From Tieghemostelium lacteum (lineage: Eukaryota; Evosea; Eumycetozoa; Dictyosteliales; Raperosteliaceae): 64,000 bases of DNA. The notes below the pieces were generated by a model that made no database searches, had not been told where the DNA came from, and saw only the letters and a list, made by a program, of their open reading frames with translations. The DNA lies in NCBI GenBank assembly GCA_001606155.1, contig LODT01000029.1, positions 558,001-622,000 of the forward strand. Direction: 5' to 3'. The position numbers and the translations under genes are program-made. The first letter of the stretch is position 1. Each line of letters opens with the position of its first letter. Positions 20,702-29,565 of this stretch are shown in pieces.

Positions 20702-21166
20702 CTTTTCTTCCAAAAAAAATTAAATAAAAAAATTAATTTTAAGTTTAAGTTTTTCTTCTAATTCAAATTCAGATCCAATCAAGGCTTTTTAAACCTTAAG
20801 CAAAGTTATAATTTTCTTTCTGTTCATTAATCTATTAATGAGTTCATTTTTAAAGTTTCTAATATCAATTACTTATGTTTTTTGTGTTTCTGTTACACAT
20901 GAATTGCAATTAAAAAATAATTTTTAATTGCTTTAATTCATTTTAGCCTTTTTATTAGATGATCTTTTCAATGCCAATATTTTGTTTGAACACACCAAAC
21001 GTGCTTCATTAAGAATTAACGGAATAAAAAAAATATTTAAAAAAGTCCATTTACAAATACAATGTTATTCACAATAAGGGATTTAAACCAATTCCAAAAA
21101 TTCATTAAAAATACTAAAGTTCATATAAATTTATAGATACAATTTAAAGTTTATTCATCAATAATT
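20702..21166. other. Intergenic region at left edge of TRIM-like array
   Basis: The 465 bp hold a decayed B-box fragment (20807-20909, listed separately). From about 21076 they hold the 3' flank of the first array unit, which starts AAGGGATTTAAACCAA and recurs near 23976 and 26979. No intact gene is seen. Confidence 0.6.
20807..20909 (-). pseudogene. B-box gene fragment
   Basis: On the minus strand this stretch (TTGCAATTCATGTGTAACAG ... GAACAGAAAGAAAATTATAA) matches, with small gaps, the part of the neighbouring genes that runs from the B-box cysteines (CNSCITETHQKHKVID) to the start of the helical region (INRFNEQKENYK). The frame is broken and both ends are missing. It is a relic of the subfamily represented by the genes at 28433 and 41746, not a functional gene. 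Confidence 0.75.
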
Positions 21167-22120
21167 TTAATTCAAAATTGTGACAGAGGTAGTTTCCTTC
21201 AATAATCTTACAATAAAATTAGTTGGAGCGTTTTTTTGAATATTTTGAATCAATTTGAATTCACCAGTACTTTCTTTCCGAATTTTTAAAGTTCCTTCAT
21301 CACAATTTAATATCAATGAAAATATATCACCATCAACCCAAACAGATTTAAAACCATCCAGATTATTACTTGATATTCCTTCATCAGAGCCGATTTTTTT
21401 TGTTGCGTATAAAATCAAATTATCCAGATTAGTTACTCCCAAAAAGATATATCCAGAGATTTTATCTATTCTAATTTTAAGATGTTGAATTCCATTTTTG
21501 AAACTTGGTATGGTTAATAATGAATAAATATTCCCATCTCCTACACACACAGTTGCAGTTTTATTATTCTTACTAAGAGTGACGTGGTTGTAAATTTTAT
21601 TTAGGAATTTGTATCCCTCATTAAAATAATCAGTAATTTCAAGTTCTTTAGAAATTATATTCTTGGTATTTTCTAAAATTTCATAATTCAGTTTAACATT
21701 TAAAGTGTAAAGTTCTGGTGACAATAATTGTTTATCATTGAAATTGGGTGTATTGGATTTCAACTCTCTGTCTAATTCTTCAATTGATTGGATATTGATA
21801 TTAAAAATATCCTCCATATCATTATAGTTACTATCTAATTCTTTCATTAGACTAACTTCTTTGATATGCAATTCATCATGTAATGATACAAAATGATCTT
21901 TGATTAGTTTTTTCATTGAGGTATATTCTTCTTTTTTTTCATTAAATCTTTTAATATGAGTATTTTTTAATGAACTCTCTACTTCATCAGGATCAATTAA
22001 ATTATGATTTGGATGAGATTTTGTTACACATGAGTTGCAAACTAACTGAGAGCATTTGGTACAAAATCCAGTTACTTTTTTGCTATGATTAAATCTACTA
22101 CATTCATTATTTTCTATCAT
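21167..22120 (-). CDS. TRIM-like B-box/coiled-coil/SPRY-like protein, subfamily 1 copy 1
   Basis: A single exon of 317 residues starts at the ATG at 22120 (MIENNECSRFNHSKK). Residues 7-38 form a B-box zinc finger with all ligands: C7, H11, C18, C21, C26, C29, H35, H38 by my count. Residues 40-190 are helical and highly charged (RFNEKKEEYTSMKKLIKDHF, LDSNYNDMEDIFNINI). The C-terminal ~130 residues look like a SPRY domain: GIQHLKIRIDKISGYIFLGV, WVDGDIFSLILNCDEGTLKI. This is a TRIM layout lacking RING. TRIM proteins act in ubiquitination, immunity and scaffolding; without RING, a binding role is inferred. Confidence 0.8.
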   Translation of the reverse strand: MIENNECSRFNHSKKVTGFCTKCSQLVCNSCVTKSHPNHNLIDPDEVESSLKNTHIKRFNEKKEEYTSMKKLIKDHFVSLHDELHIKEVSLMKELDSNYNDMEDIFNINIQSIEELDRELKSNTPNFNDKQLLSPELYTLNVKLNYEILENTKNIISKELEITDYFNEGYKFLNKIYNHVTLSKNNKTATVCVGDGNIYSLLTIPSFKNGIQHLKIRIDKISGYIFLGVTNLDNLILYATKKIGSDEGISSNNLDGFKSVWVDGDIFSLILNCDEGTLKIRKESTGEFKLIQNIQKNAPTNFIVRLLKETTSVTILN

Positions 22121-22402
22121 TTTAACAACAAAACAATTATAATAATATTTTGACAAATAAATTCAAAATCTTATTTAAATGAGATAAAAATTTTGTATAA
22201 CTTCAAATTACACATTCATTGTGTTTGTGAATTTAAATTTTTTATTTTATTGTAAATTAATAAACACATAATCATTTGATTAACACAAAGTAACCCCTTT
22301 ATATTTGATGAAAGTTTTTAAAATATATTTAGTACTAGTGGTTATTGGAACAAGCAGTCAAATTTTTAATATTCAATAAAACTGTAAAAATCAATGCACC
22401 AC

Positions 22403-23414
22403 CTAATCCAAAATAGTAACAGCATTATTTGAAAAACATAATTCTACAACAAAATGAGTTGTTGTGTTCTTTTCAACATTTGTTCTCAATTCAAATTCAC
22501 CAGTTCTTTCTTTGAGAATTTTTAAAGTTCCTTCATCACAATTTAGTATTAATGAAAATATATCACCATCAACCCAATCTTTTTTTAAATTACCAGTTGC
22601 TGGATTTAAGGAATCTAATGTCTGTAAAAAACTTGAAATTCCAGTACAAAAATTATAGTTTAACGAAGGAGAACGAGTGGGAGCAACAGAATTTAGTTTA
22701 TTGGTTACTCCTAAAAATATCCAATAACCACCTTGATTTATCTTATCAATTCTAAGTCTAAGACAATGTATACCACTATCATAACTTTGTTCTGTGAATG
22801 ATACATTATGATTAGAATTTAGATCTGGTTTAAATGTAACAGTCTTTTTATGATTACTGATCACAAGTTTTGGACTTAATGATTTAAATGTCATTTCTTC
22901 GTAATCATAAGTTAATTTTAGTATCTTTTTAGTTAAATAGTTTAAGTATTTATCTAAAATATTGTTTTGAAGTTTAAGATTTAAAGAGTAGATATCAGGA
23001 GATGTTATTTCTTTTTCTTTGATATCAGGTTTGCTGGATTTCAATTCATTTTCTAATTCTTCAAATGATAACATATTAATATTATAAATATCCTCTTTTT
23101 CATTAAAGTGGCTATCTAGTTCTCTTGTAATTGATACTTCATTGATATGTAATTCATTGTGTAATGATGCAAAATAATCTTTAATTTGTTTACTCATTTC
23201 TTTATAATTTTCTTTCTGTTCATTAAATCTATTAATGTGTTCATTCTTAAAAGTATTTTCTACTTCATCTATATTAATTACTTTATGTTTTTGATGTGTT
23301 TCTGTTATACATGAAATGCAAGTTACTTGGAAACATGTTGTACAATAACCTATAATTTTTTTTAATGTGTTTACTTTTCTCACAATCGAAAACATTATTA
23401 TTATTATTTTGTAT
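22403..23414 (-). pseudogene. TRIM-like gene, subfamily 2 copy 1, frameshifted in B-box
   Basis: The expected start (ATG at 23414, MIQNNNNNVFDCEKSKHIKK) is followed by a run of eight A (23356-23363) where intact relatives have seven, so the frame breaks inside the B-box before the second Cys pair. A downstream ATG at 23395 opens the rest (MFSIVRKVNTLKKIIGYCTT, 330 residues), but such a protein would lack the first zinc ligands (CEKSKH). The helical region and SPRY-like domain (HCLRLRIDKINQGGYWIFLG, DWVDGDIFSLILNCDEGTLK) are intact. Options are a recent pseudogene, a sequencing error in a homopolymer, or a truncated but expressed protein. Confidence 0.65.
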
Positions 23415-24069
23415 CATTATAATTAGACTGATGAACAAAATATCACAAAAAAATTATTTTGATCAAAAAAATATCAACTTATCTTAAATACCAAAAAAAA
23501 AAAACTTAAAATTCAGAGGTTTCACACTTTAAGGGTTAAAGAATAAAAAGGTATTTAAAGATATGTATACTTATCAAATTTAGTATTAGATTTATCTATT
23601 TTTGAGGACGCCAATCCAAAATTATTGAAATCCCTGATAAAGAAATTTGATGAATATTTTAATGTCTTGAATATTTAAAGGTTAATATCAAATTTATTAA
23701 GGTTTTATTCCAATACCACAAGGAACTAGAGTTAAATCAGAGGAAGAAAGAGAAAGTGATTCCAGATTTGAAAATTAGATTTATCGAAAATATATTTAGA
23801 ATGTGAAAATAACAAGTTATTGTACAACTTAATTCCAAGGAACTTGCAATTTATGTGTAACAGAAACACAACATAAAGTAATTGATATTATGAAGTAGGA
23901 TCTATTAATAAAAATGAACACATTAATAGATTAAATGAACAGAAAGAAAATTATAAAGTAATGAATAAACATATAAGGGCTTTAAACCAATTCCAAAAAT
24001 TCATTAATATTAAAGTTCATCAATGAAAGATATAGATAAAATTTAAAGTTTATAATCAATAATTTTCTG
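23396..24069. other. Inter-unit region with decayed fragments
   Basis: The 674 bp between array units 1 and 2 carry a plus-strand B-box relic (23800-23973, listed separately) and, before it, an AT-rich stretch with a few coding-like codons that I could not assign. The last ~95 bp are the conserved 3' flank of the next unit. Confidence 0.5.
23800..23973 (+). pseudogene. Inverted B-box gene fragment
   Basis: GAATGTGAAAATAACAAG leads into sequence that matches the 41746 gene from its first zinc ligand through CNLCVTETQHKVIDI-like codons to INRLNEQKENYKVMNKH. An internal deletion, stops and frame changes are present. It lies on the plus strand, opposite to all neighbours, and ends abruptly at the conserved 3' flank of unit 2 (AAGGGCTTTAAACCAATTCC). 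This marks a past rearrangement at a unit boundary. Confidence 0.75.
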
Positions 24070-25019
24070 TTAATCCAAAATTGTAATAGAGTTAGTTTGC
24101 TTAAAAAATCTTACAGCAAAATGAGTTGCAGTGTTTTTTTGAATAATTTTTATCAATTCAAATTCACCAGTACTTTCTTTCAGTATTTTTAAAGTTCCTT
24201 CATCACAATTTAATATCAATGATATTATATCACCATCAACCCAACCAGATTTAAAACCACCCAGATTATTGCTTGATACTCCCTGACCAATAATGGTAAA
24301 TTGTTGTCCACATGTAACCAAACTAATCTTATTAGATACTCCCAAAAAAAAGTATCCAGAGATTTTATCTATTCTAATTTTAAGATTATGAATTCCATTA
24401 TTGAAACTTTGTTTGGTTAATACTGTATTCATTTTCCCATCTCCTCCACATACAGTTTTATTATTATTACTAAGAGTGATGTTGTTGCTAATTTCAGATT
24501 GGAATGTGTATCCTACACAAAAAAATAACCTGCATTTAATAGTTCTTTCGAAATTATATTCTTGGTATTTTCTAAAATTAAATTATTCAGTTTAATATTT
24601 AAATTGTAAAGTTCTGGTGACAATAACTGTTTATCATTGAAATTGGGTGAATTGGATTTCAACTCTCTGTCTAATTCTTCAATTGATTGGATATTAATAT
24701 TAAAAATATCCTCCATATCATTATAATTACTATCTAATTCTTTCATTAGACTAACTTCTTTGAAATGTAATTCATCATGTAATTTTACAAAATGATCTTT
24801 AATTTGTTTTTTCATTGAGATATATTCTTCTTTTTTTTCATTAAATCTTTTAATATGAGTATTTTTTAATGAACTATCTACTTCTTCAGGATCAATTAAA
24901 TTATGATTTGGATGAGATTTTGTTACACATGAGTTGCAAACTAACTGAGAACTTTTGGTGCAAAATCCAGATGATTTTTTGATATGATTAAATCTACTAC
25001 ATTCATTATTTTCTATCAT
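24070..25019 (-). pseudogene. TRIM-like gene, subfamily 1 copy 2, broken
   Basis: The N-terminal frame (25019 to 24513, 168 residues) carries the B-box and helical region, and the C-terminal frame (24432 to 24070) carries the SPRY-like domain. Compared with copy 3, two extra bases in the TTATTTTTTTGTGTAG stretch near 24513-24530 shift the frame and create a stop. In addition one zinc-binding Cys is Ser (FCTKSSQ instead of FCTKCSQ). The 17-nt insert-bearing stretch is too short to be an intron. Two independent lesions support a true pseudogene. Confidence 0.75.
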
Positions 25020-25287
25020 ATTGTAATTAAAATTATCATAATATTTTGATAAATAAATTCAGAATCCTGCTAAATGAGATAAAAATTTTTAAAGTAGAAG
25101 TATTTAACATCGATATTACCCCCATTCATTGTGCTTGTGAAATTTAATTTTTTATTTTAATACAAAGTAATAAACACATCATCATTTGAATAACACAAAA
25201 AACCCCTTTAAAATTGAAGAAAGTTTTGAAAATATACTTTATTTAGTGCTAGTTGATGTCAATTCTTAATAAATAAAACTTTAAAAA

Positions 25288-26294
25288 TCAATTTAAAATA
25301 GTAACAGCATTATTTGGATGATATAAATCTACAATAAAATGAGTTGTTGTGTTCTTTTCAACATTTGTTCTCAATTCAAATTCACCAGTTCTTTCTTTGA
25401 GAATTTTTAAAGTTCCTTCATCACAGTTGAGTATTAATGAAAATATATCACCATCAACCCAATCTCTTTTTAAATTACCAGTTTCCGGATATGAGTAATC
25501 TAATGACTGTGCACAACTTGAAATTCCAGTACAATTATTATAGGTTGCCGAAAGACGAGTGGGAACAACAGAATTTAGTTTATTGGTTACTCCTAAAAAT
25601 ATCCATTGACTTTTTTGATTTATCTTATCAATTCTAAGTCTAAGACAATGTATACCACTATCATAACTTTGTTCTGTGACTGATACACTACGATCATTTT
25701 TTTGATCTGGTTTAAATGTAACAGTCTTTTTATGATTACTGATCACAAGATTTTGACTTAATGATCTAAATGTCTTTTCTTCATAATCATAATAATTTAA
25801 TTTTTGTATCTTATTTGTTAAATAGTTTAAGTGTTTATCTAAAATATTGTTTTTAAGTTTAAGGTTTAAAGAGTAGATATCAGGAGATGTTAATTCTTTT
25901 TCTTTGATATCAGGTTTGCTGGATTTCAATTCATTTTCAAATTCTTGAAATGATAACATATTAATATTATAAATATCCTCTTTTTCATTAAAGAGGCTAT
26001 CTAATTCTCTTGTAACTGATACTTCATTGATATGTAATTCATTGTGTAATGATGTAAAATAATCTTTAATTTGTTTACGCATTACTTTATAATTTTCTTT
26101 CTGTTCATTAAATCTATTAATGTGTTCATTTTTATAAATAGTTCCTACTTCATCAAGATCAATTACTTTATGTTTTTGATGTGTTTCTGTTATACATGAA
26201 TTGCAAGTTAATTTGGAGCATGTTGTACAATAACCTGTTATTTTTTAAAGTGTTTACTTTTCTCACATTCTTTAACACTATTATTTTGTATCAT
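25288..26294 (-). pseudogene. TRIM-like gene, subfamily 2 copy 2, frameshifted in B-box
   Basis: The start at 26294 (MIQNNSVKECEKSKHFKK) runs into TAA because the A-tract at 26241-26246 has six A where intact relatives have seven. One base later the frame continues perfectly through TGYCTTCSKLTCNSCITETH and the rest of the protein to 25288, with helical region and SPRY-like domain intact (WIFLGVTNKLNS, DWVDGDIFSLILNCDEGTLK). The first downstream in-frame ATG is at 26082, after the whole B-box. The break is at the same tract as in copy 1, but in the opposite direction. Confidence 0.7.
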
Positions 26295-27061
26295 TATAAT
26301 TAGATCAATAAAATATCAAAAAATGAAAAAAATTGCAAATGGATACATTGATCAATTTTTTGCTTTTTGAAAATTTAAATTTCATTTATTAACAAAACTA
26401 AATATTATTTAATTATAATTCAATAAAAAATTAGCAAAAGATTCATTAATTTTAATTTTATTAAAATAATATATTTGTAGTGACTCACTAGATAGTTGAA
26501 GATGAAATAACCTGAATGAAAGCTGGTAGAATAATAAAATTTAATTGGTGAAATCTGTTTTTAAAATAGAACATGTTTTTATTAAAAACAAATGGTAGTA
26601 TCATAAGAAAAATAAGTAATATAAATATTCTATACTCTTGTTCATTATCCTCGGATTCAGATAACTCACCTTTTTTGTATCAGTTTACCCTCTACCATTT
26701 TAACTGTAAGGTAACTTTCAATTCTTTTACCATCAGGATTTTCAGCACGAAAATAATAGATATTTAAGATTACAACACAACACTGACCCAACTAAACGTA
26801 CATATTGCCCATCCAAAGAAGAATAAGGTATCTGGACATATTCAATTTTATTACTTTGAAGTTATAAAAGCTTAAATTTCTAGACTATATACACAGAGGT
26901 ACTGAACTAAACCTGATGGTTATAATTGATTGTACTGGTTCTAATCGTAGGTCCCAATTTTTAAACTTTATGCTCATTAAGGGATTTAAACCAAATCCAA
27001 AAACCCATTAAAAATACTAATTAATTAAAGATATAAATGTATTTTAAAGTTTATAATAATG
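26295..27061. other. Inter-unit region with unrelated gene relic
   Basis: The 767 bp between units 2 and 3 carry a decayed fragment of an unrelated membrane-protein gene on the minus strand (26488-26861, listed separately). From about 26979 comes the conserved 3' flank of unit 3. The rest is AT-rich with nothing recognised. Confidence 0.5.
26488..26861 (-). pseudogene. Relic of a single-pass membrane protein gene, family unknown
   Basis: Three coding-like blocks follow each other on the minus strand with small frame changes: IEYVQIPYSSLDGQYVRLVG; then NIYYFRAENPDGKRIESYLT with VKMVEGKLIQ; then ESEDNEQEYRIFILLIFLMI with PFVFNKNMF and about 27 more residues to TAG at 26488. The last block contains a clear hydrophobic helix after an acidic stretch. 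A six-A run separates blocks two and three. No start is visible. It is unrelated to the surrounding B-box genes. The family is not recognised. Confidence 0.5.
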
Positions 27062-27982
27062 TTAATTCAAAATTGTGACAGAGGTATTTTGATTCGAAAG
27101 ACATACAAAAAATTTAGTTGCAGTGTTTTTTGGAATATACTTTAACAAACTGAATTCACCAGTAGTTTCTTTCAGTATTTTTAAATTTCCTTTATCACAA
27201 TTTAATATCAATGAAAATATATCTCCATCAACCCAACCAGATTTAAAATCACCAACATTATTGCTTGATACTCCATAACTTAAACAATTATTATTATTAT
27301 TTACTCCCAAAAAAATGTATCCAGAGATTTTATCTATTCTAATTTTAAGATGATGAATTCCATTATTGAAACTTTGTTTGGTTTTTACTGAATTGTATTT
27401 CCCATCTCCTCCACATACAGTTTTATTATAATTACTAAGAGTGATGTGGTTGCTAATTTCAGATTGGAATGTGTATCCTATATTAAAATAATCTGCATTT
27501 ACAAGTTCTTTCGAAATTATTTTCTTGGTACTTTCTAAAATTAAGTTATTCAGTTTAATATTTAAAGTGTAAAGTTCTGTTGACGATAATTGTTTATCAT
27601 TGAAATTAGGTGTATTGGATCTAAACTCTCTGTCTAATTCTTCAATTGATTGGATATTAATATTAAAAATATCCTCCATATCATTATAATTACTATCTAA
27701 TTCTTTCATTAGACTAACTTCTTTGAAATGTAATTCATCATGTAATGATACAAAATGATCTTTAATTTGTTTTTTCATTGAGGTATATTCTTCTTTTTTT
27801 TCATTAAATCTTTTAATATGAGCATTTTTTAATGAACTCTCTACTTCCTCAGGATCAATTAAATTATGATTTGGATGAGATTTTGTTACACATGAGTTGC
27901 AAACTAACTGAGAGCATTTGGTGCAAAATCCAGATGCTTTTTTAATATGATTAAATCTACTACATTCATTATTTTCTATCAT
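27062..27982 (-). CDS. TRIM-like B-box/coiled-coil/SPRY-like protein, subfamily 1 copy 3
   Basis: A single exon of 306 residues with ATG at 27982 (MIENNECSRFNHIKKASGFC). The B-box ligands are complete (CSRFNH, CTKCSQLVCNSC, HPNH). The helical middle is nearly identical to copies 1 and 2. The SPRY-like end is slightly shorter, with an Asn run after IFLGV and NLKILKETTGEFSLLKYIPK in place of the usual TLKI segment. The reading frame is intact and is the best preserved member of this subfamily with copy 1. Confidence 0.8.
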   Translation of the reverse strand: MIENNECSRFNHIKKASGFCTKCSQLVCNSCVTKSHPNHNLIDPEEVESSLKNAHIKRFNEKKEEYTSMKKQIKDHFVSLHDELHFKEVSLMKELDSNYNDMEDIFNINIQSIEELDREFRSNTPNFNDKQLSSTELYTLNIKLNNLILESTKKIISKELVNADYFNIGYTFQSEISNHITLSNYNKTVCGGDGKYNSVKTKQSFNNGIHHLKIRIDKISGYIFLGVNNNNNCLSYGVSSNNVGDFKSGWVDGDIFSLILNCDKGNLKILKETTGEFSLLKYIPKNTATKFFVCLSNQNTSVTILN

Positions 27983-28432
27983 TTTAACAAAACAATTATA
28001 ATAAATATTTTAACAAATAAATTCAGAATCCTTTTTATAAATTTTTAATTGAGATAAAAATATTTGTGATAGAGGAAATTATCATCCATATTACCCCCAT
28101 TCATTGTGCTTGTGAAATTAATTTATTTATTTTAGTACTAAGTAATAAACACAGCATCAATAATAATAATATTTTAACAAATAAATTCAAAATCCTGTTT
28201 AAATGAGATAAAACTATTTGTTGTATAGGTGATTTAGATTCATATTACCCCAATTCATTGTGTTTGTGAAATTAATTTTTTTTTTTTGGTACAAAGTGTT
28301 TATTATATATATTATAAACAGCACACAAAATAACCCCTTTAAAATTGAAGAAAGCTTTTAAATATACTTTATTTAGTACTAGTTGTTGTCAAATTCTAAT
28401 ATTCAATAAAACTGTAAAAATCAATACACCGC
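27983..28432. repeat. Intergenic region with a local ~145-bp duplication
   Basis: The 450 bp between the two genes of unit 3 contain two diverged copies of the same segment, about 27999-28152 and 28160-28302. Both run from ATTTTAACAAATAAATTC through GAGATAAAA to CATTCATTGTG(C/T)TTGTGAAATTAA. Units 1 and 2 have one copy. The second part (AACCCCTTTAAAATTGAAG...) is shared with the other units. No gene is present. Confidence 0.65.
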
Positions 28433-29440
28433 CTAATTTAAAATAGTAACAGCATTATTTGGATGATATAATTCTACAATAAAATGAGTTGTTGTGTTCT
28501 TTTCAACATTTGTTCTCAATTCAAATTCACCAGTTCTTTCTTTGAGAATTTTTAAAGTTCCTTCATCACAGTTTATAATTAACGAAAATATATCACCATC
28601 AACCCAATCTGCTTTTAAATTACCAGTTGCTGGATTTGAGGAATCTAATGAGTTTGCCCAACTTGAAATTCCAGTACAATTATTATAGGTTCCCGAAGAA
28701 CGAGTGGGAGCAACAGAATTTAGTTTATTGGTTACTCCTAAAAATATCCAATGAATGTTTTGATTTATCTTATCAATTCTAAGTCTAAGACAATGTATAC
28801 CACTATCATAACTTTGTTCTGTGAATGATACATTATGATCATAATTTAGATCTGGTTTAAATGTAACAGTCTTTTTATGCTTACTGATCACAAGTTTTGA
28901 ACTTAATGATTTAAATGTCATTTCTTGGTAATCATAAGTTAATTTTAATATCTTTTTAGTTAAATAGTTTAAGTATTTATCTAAAGCACTGTTTTGAAGT
29001 TTAAGATTTAAAGAGTAGATATCAGGAGATGTTAATTCTTTTTCTTTGATATCTTGTTTACTGGATTTCAATTCATTTTCAAATTCTTGAAATGATAACA
29101 TATTAATATTATAAATATCCTCTTTTTCATTAAAGTGGCTATCTAATTCTTTTGTAACTGATACTTCATTGATATGTAATTCATTGTGTAATGATGTAAA
29201 ATAATCTTTAATTTGTTTACGCATTACTTTATAATTTTCTTTCTGTTCATTAAATCTATTAATGTGTTCATTTTTATAAATAGCTCCTACTTCATCAAGA
29301 TCAATTACTTTATGTTTTTGATGTGTTTCTGTTATACATGAATTGCAAGTTACTTTGGAACATGTTGTACAATAACCTGTTATTTTTTTAAAGTGTTTAC
29401 TTTTCTCACATTTGAAAACATTATTATTATTTTGTATCAT
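28433..29440 (-). CDS. TRIM-like B-box/coiled-coil/SPRY-like protein, subfamily 2 copy 3
   Basis: A single exon of 335 residues with ATG at 29440. The A-tract in the B-box has seven A (29383-29389), keeping the frame. Ligands are CEKSKH, CTTCSKVTCNSC and HQKH. The helical region is charged and Leu/Ile-rich (INRFNEQKENYKVMRKQIKD). The SPRY-like domain spans about residues 200-335 (SGIHCLRLRIDKINQNIHWI, GNLKADWVDGDIFSLI). It is the intact member of this subfamily in the array and is very close to the solitary gene at 41746. Confidence 0.82.
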   Translation of the reverse strand: MIQNNNNVFKCEKSKHFKKITGYCTTCSKVTCNSCITETHQKHKVIDLDEVGAIYKNEHINRFNEQKENYKVMRKQIKDYFTSLHNELHINEVSVTKELDSHFNEKEDIYNINMLSFQEFENELKSSKQDIKEKELTSPDIYSLNLKLQNSALDKYLNYLTKKILKLTYDYQEMTFKSLSSKLVISKHKKTVTFKPDLNYDHNVSFTEQSYDSGIHCLRLRIDKINQNIHWIFLGVTNKLNSVAPTRSSGTYNNCTGISSWANSLDSSNPATGNLKADWVDGDIFSLIINCDEGTLKILKERTGEFELRTNVEKNTTTHFIVELYHPNNAVTILN

Positions 29441-29565
29441 TATAAATTACTGGTGAATAAATATAAATATAAAAAAAAAAAAATACTTAAGATATTAGGT
29501 GTGTAATCAAAATTAAAAAATTGATCATAAATATCCTTTTTTTTAAAATATTTTATTTATTTTAT

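Larger units (their letters stand above)
21076..29440 (-). repeat. Three tandem copies of a ~3 kb two-gene unit
   Basis: Stops of the first subfamily lie at 21167, 24070 and 27062 (spacing 2903 and 2992) and stops of the second at 22403, 25288 and 28433 (spacing 2885 and 3145). The order alternates strictly. Intergenic DNA repeats too: AAGGGATTTAAACCAA-type sequence starts each unit (about 21076, 23976, 26979), CATTCATTGTG(T/C)TTGTGAA lies between the two genes (about 22214, 25127, 28100), and the AACCCCTTT...GAAAG...TAGTACTAGT-type segment precedes each second gene. So the duplicated block was a pair of genes with flanks, not single genes. Confidence 0.85.

Noticed and set aside
23592-23780. 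Coding-like codons IFEDANPKLL and FIPIPQGTRVKSEEERES on the plus strand
   Set aside because: The blocks are short, in different frames and unsupported by any start or known family; too weak to call a relic.
26573-26767. 64-codon plus-strand frame
   Set aside because: It is antisense to the better supported minus-strand membrane-protein relic.
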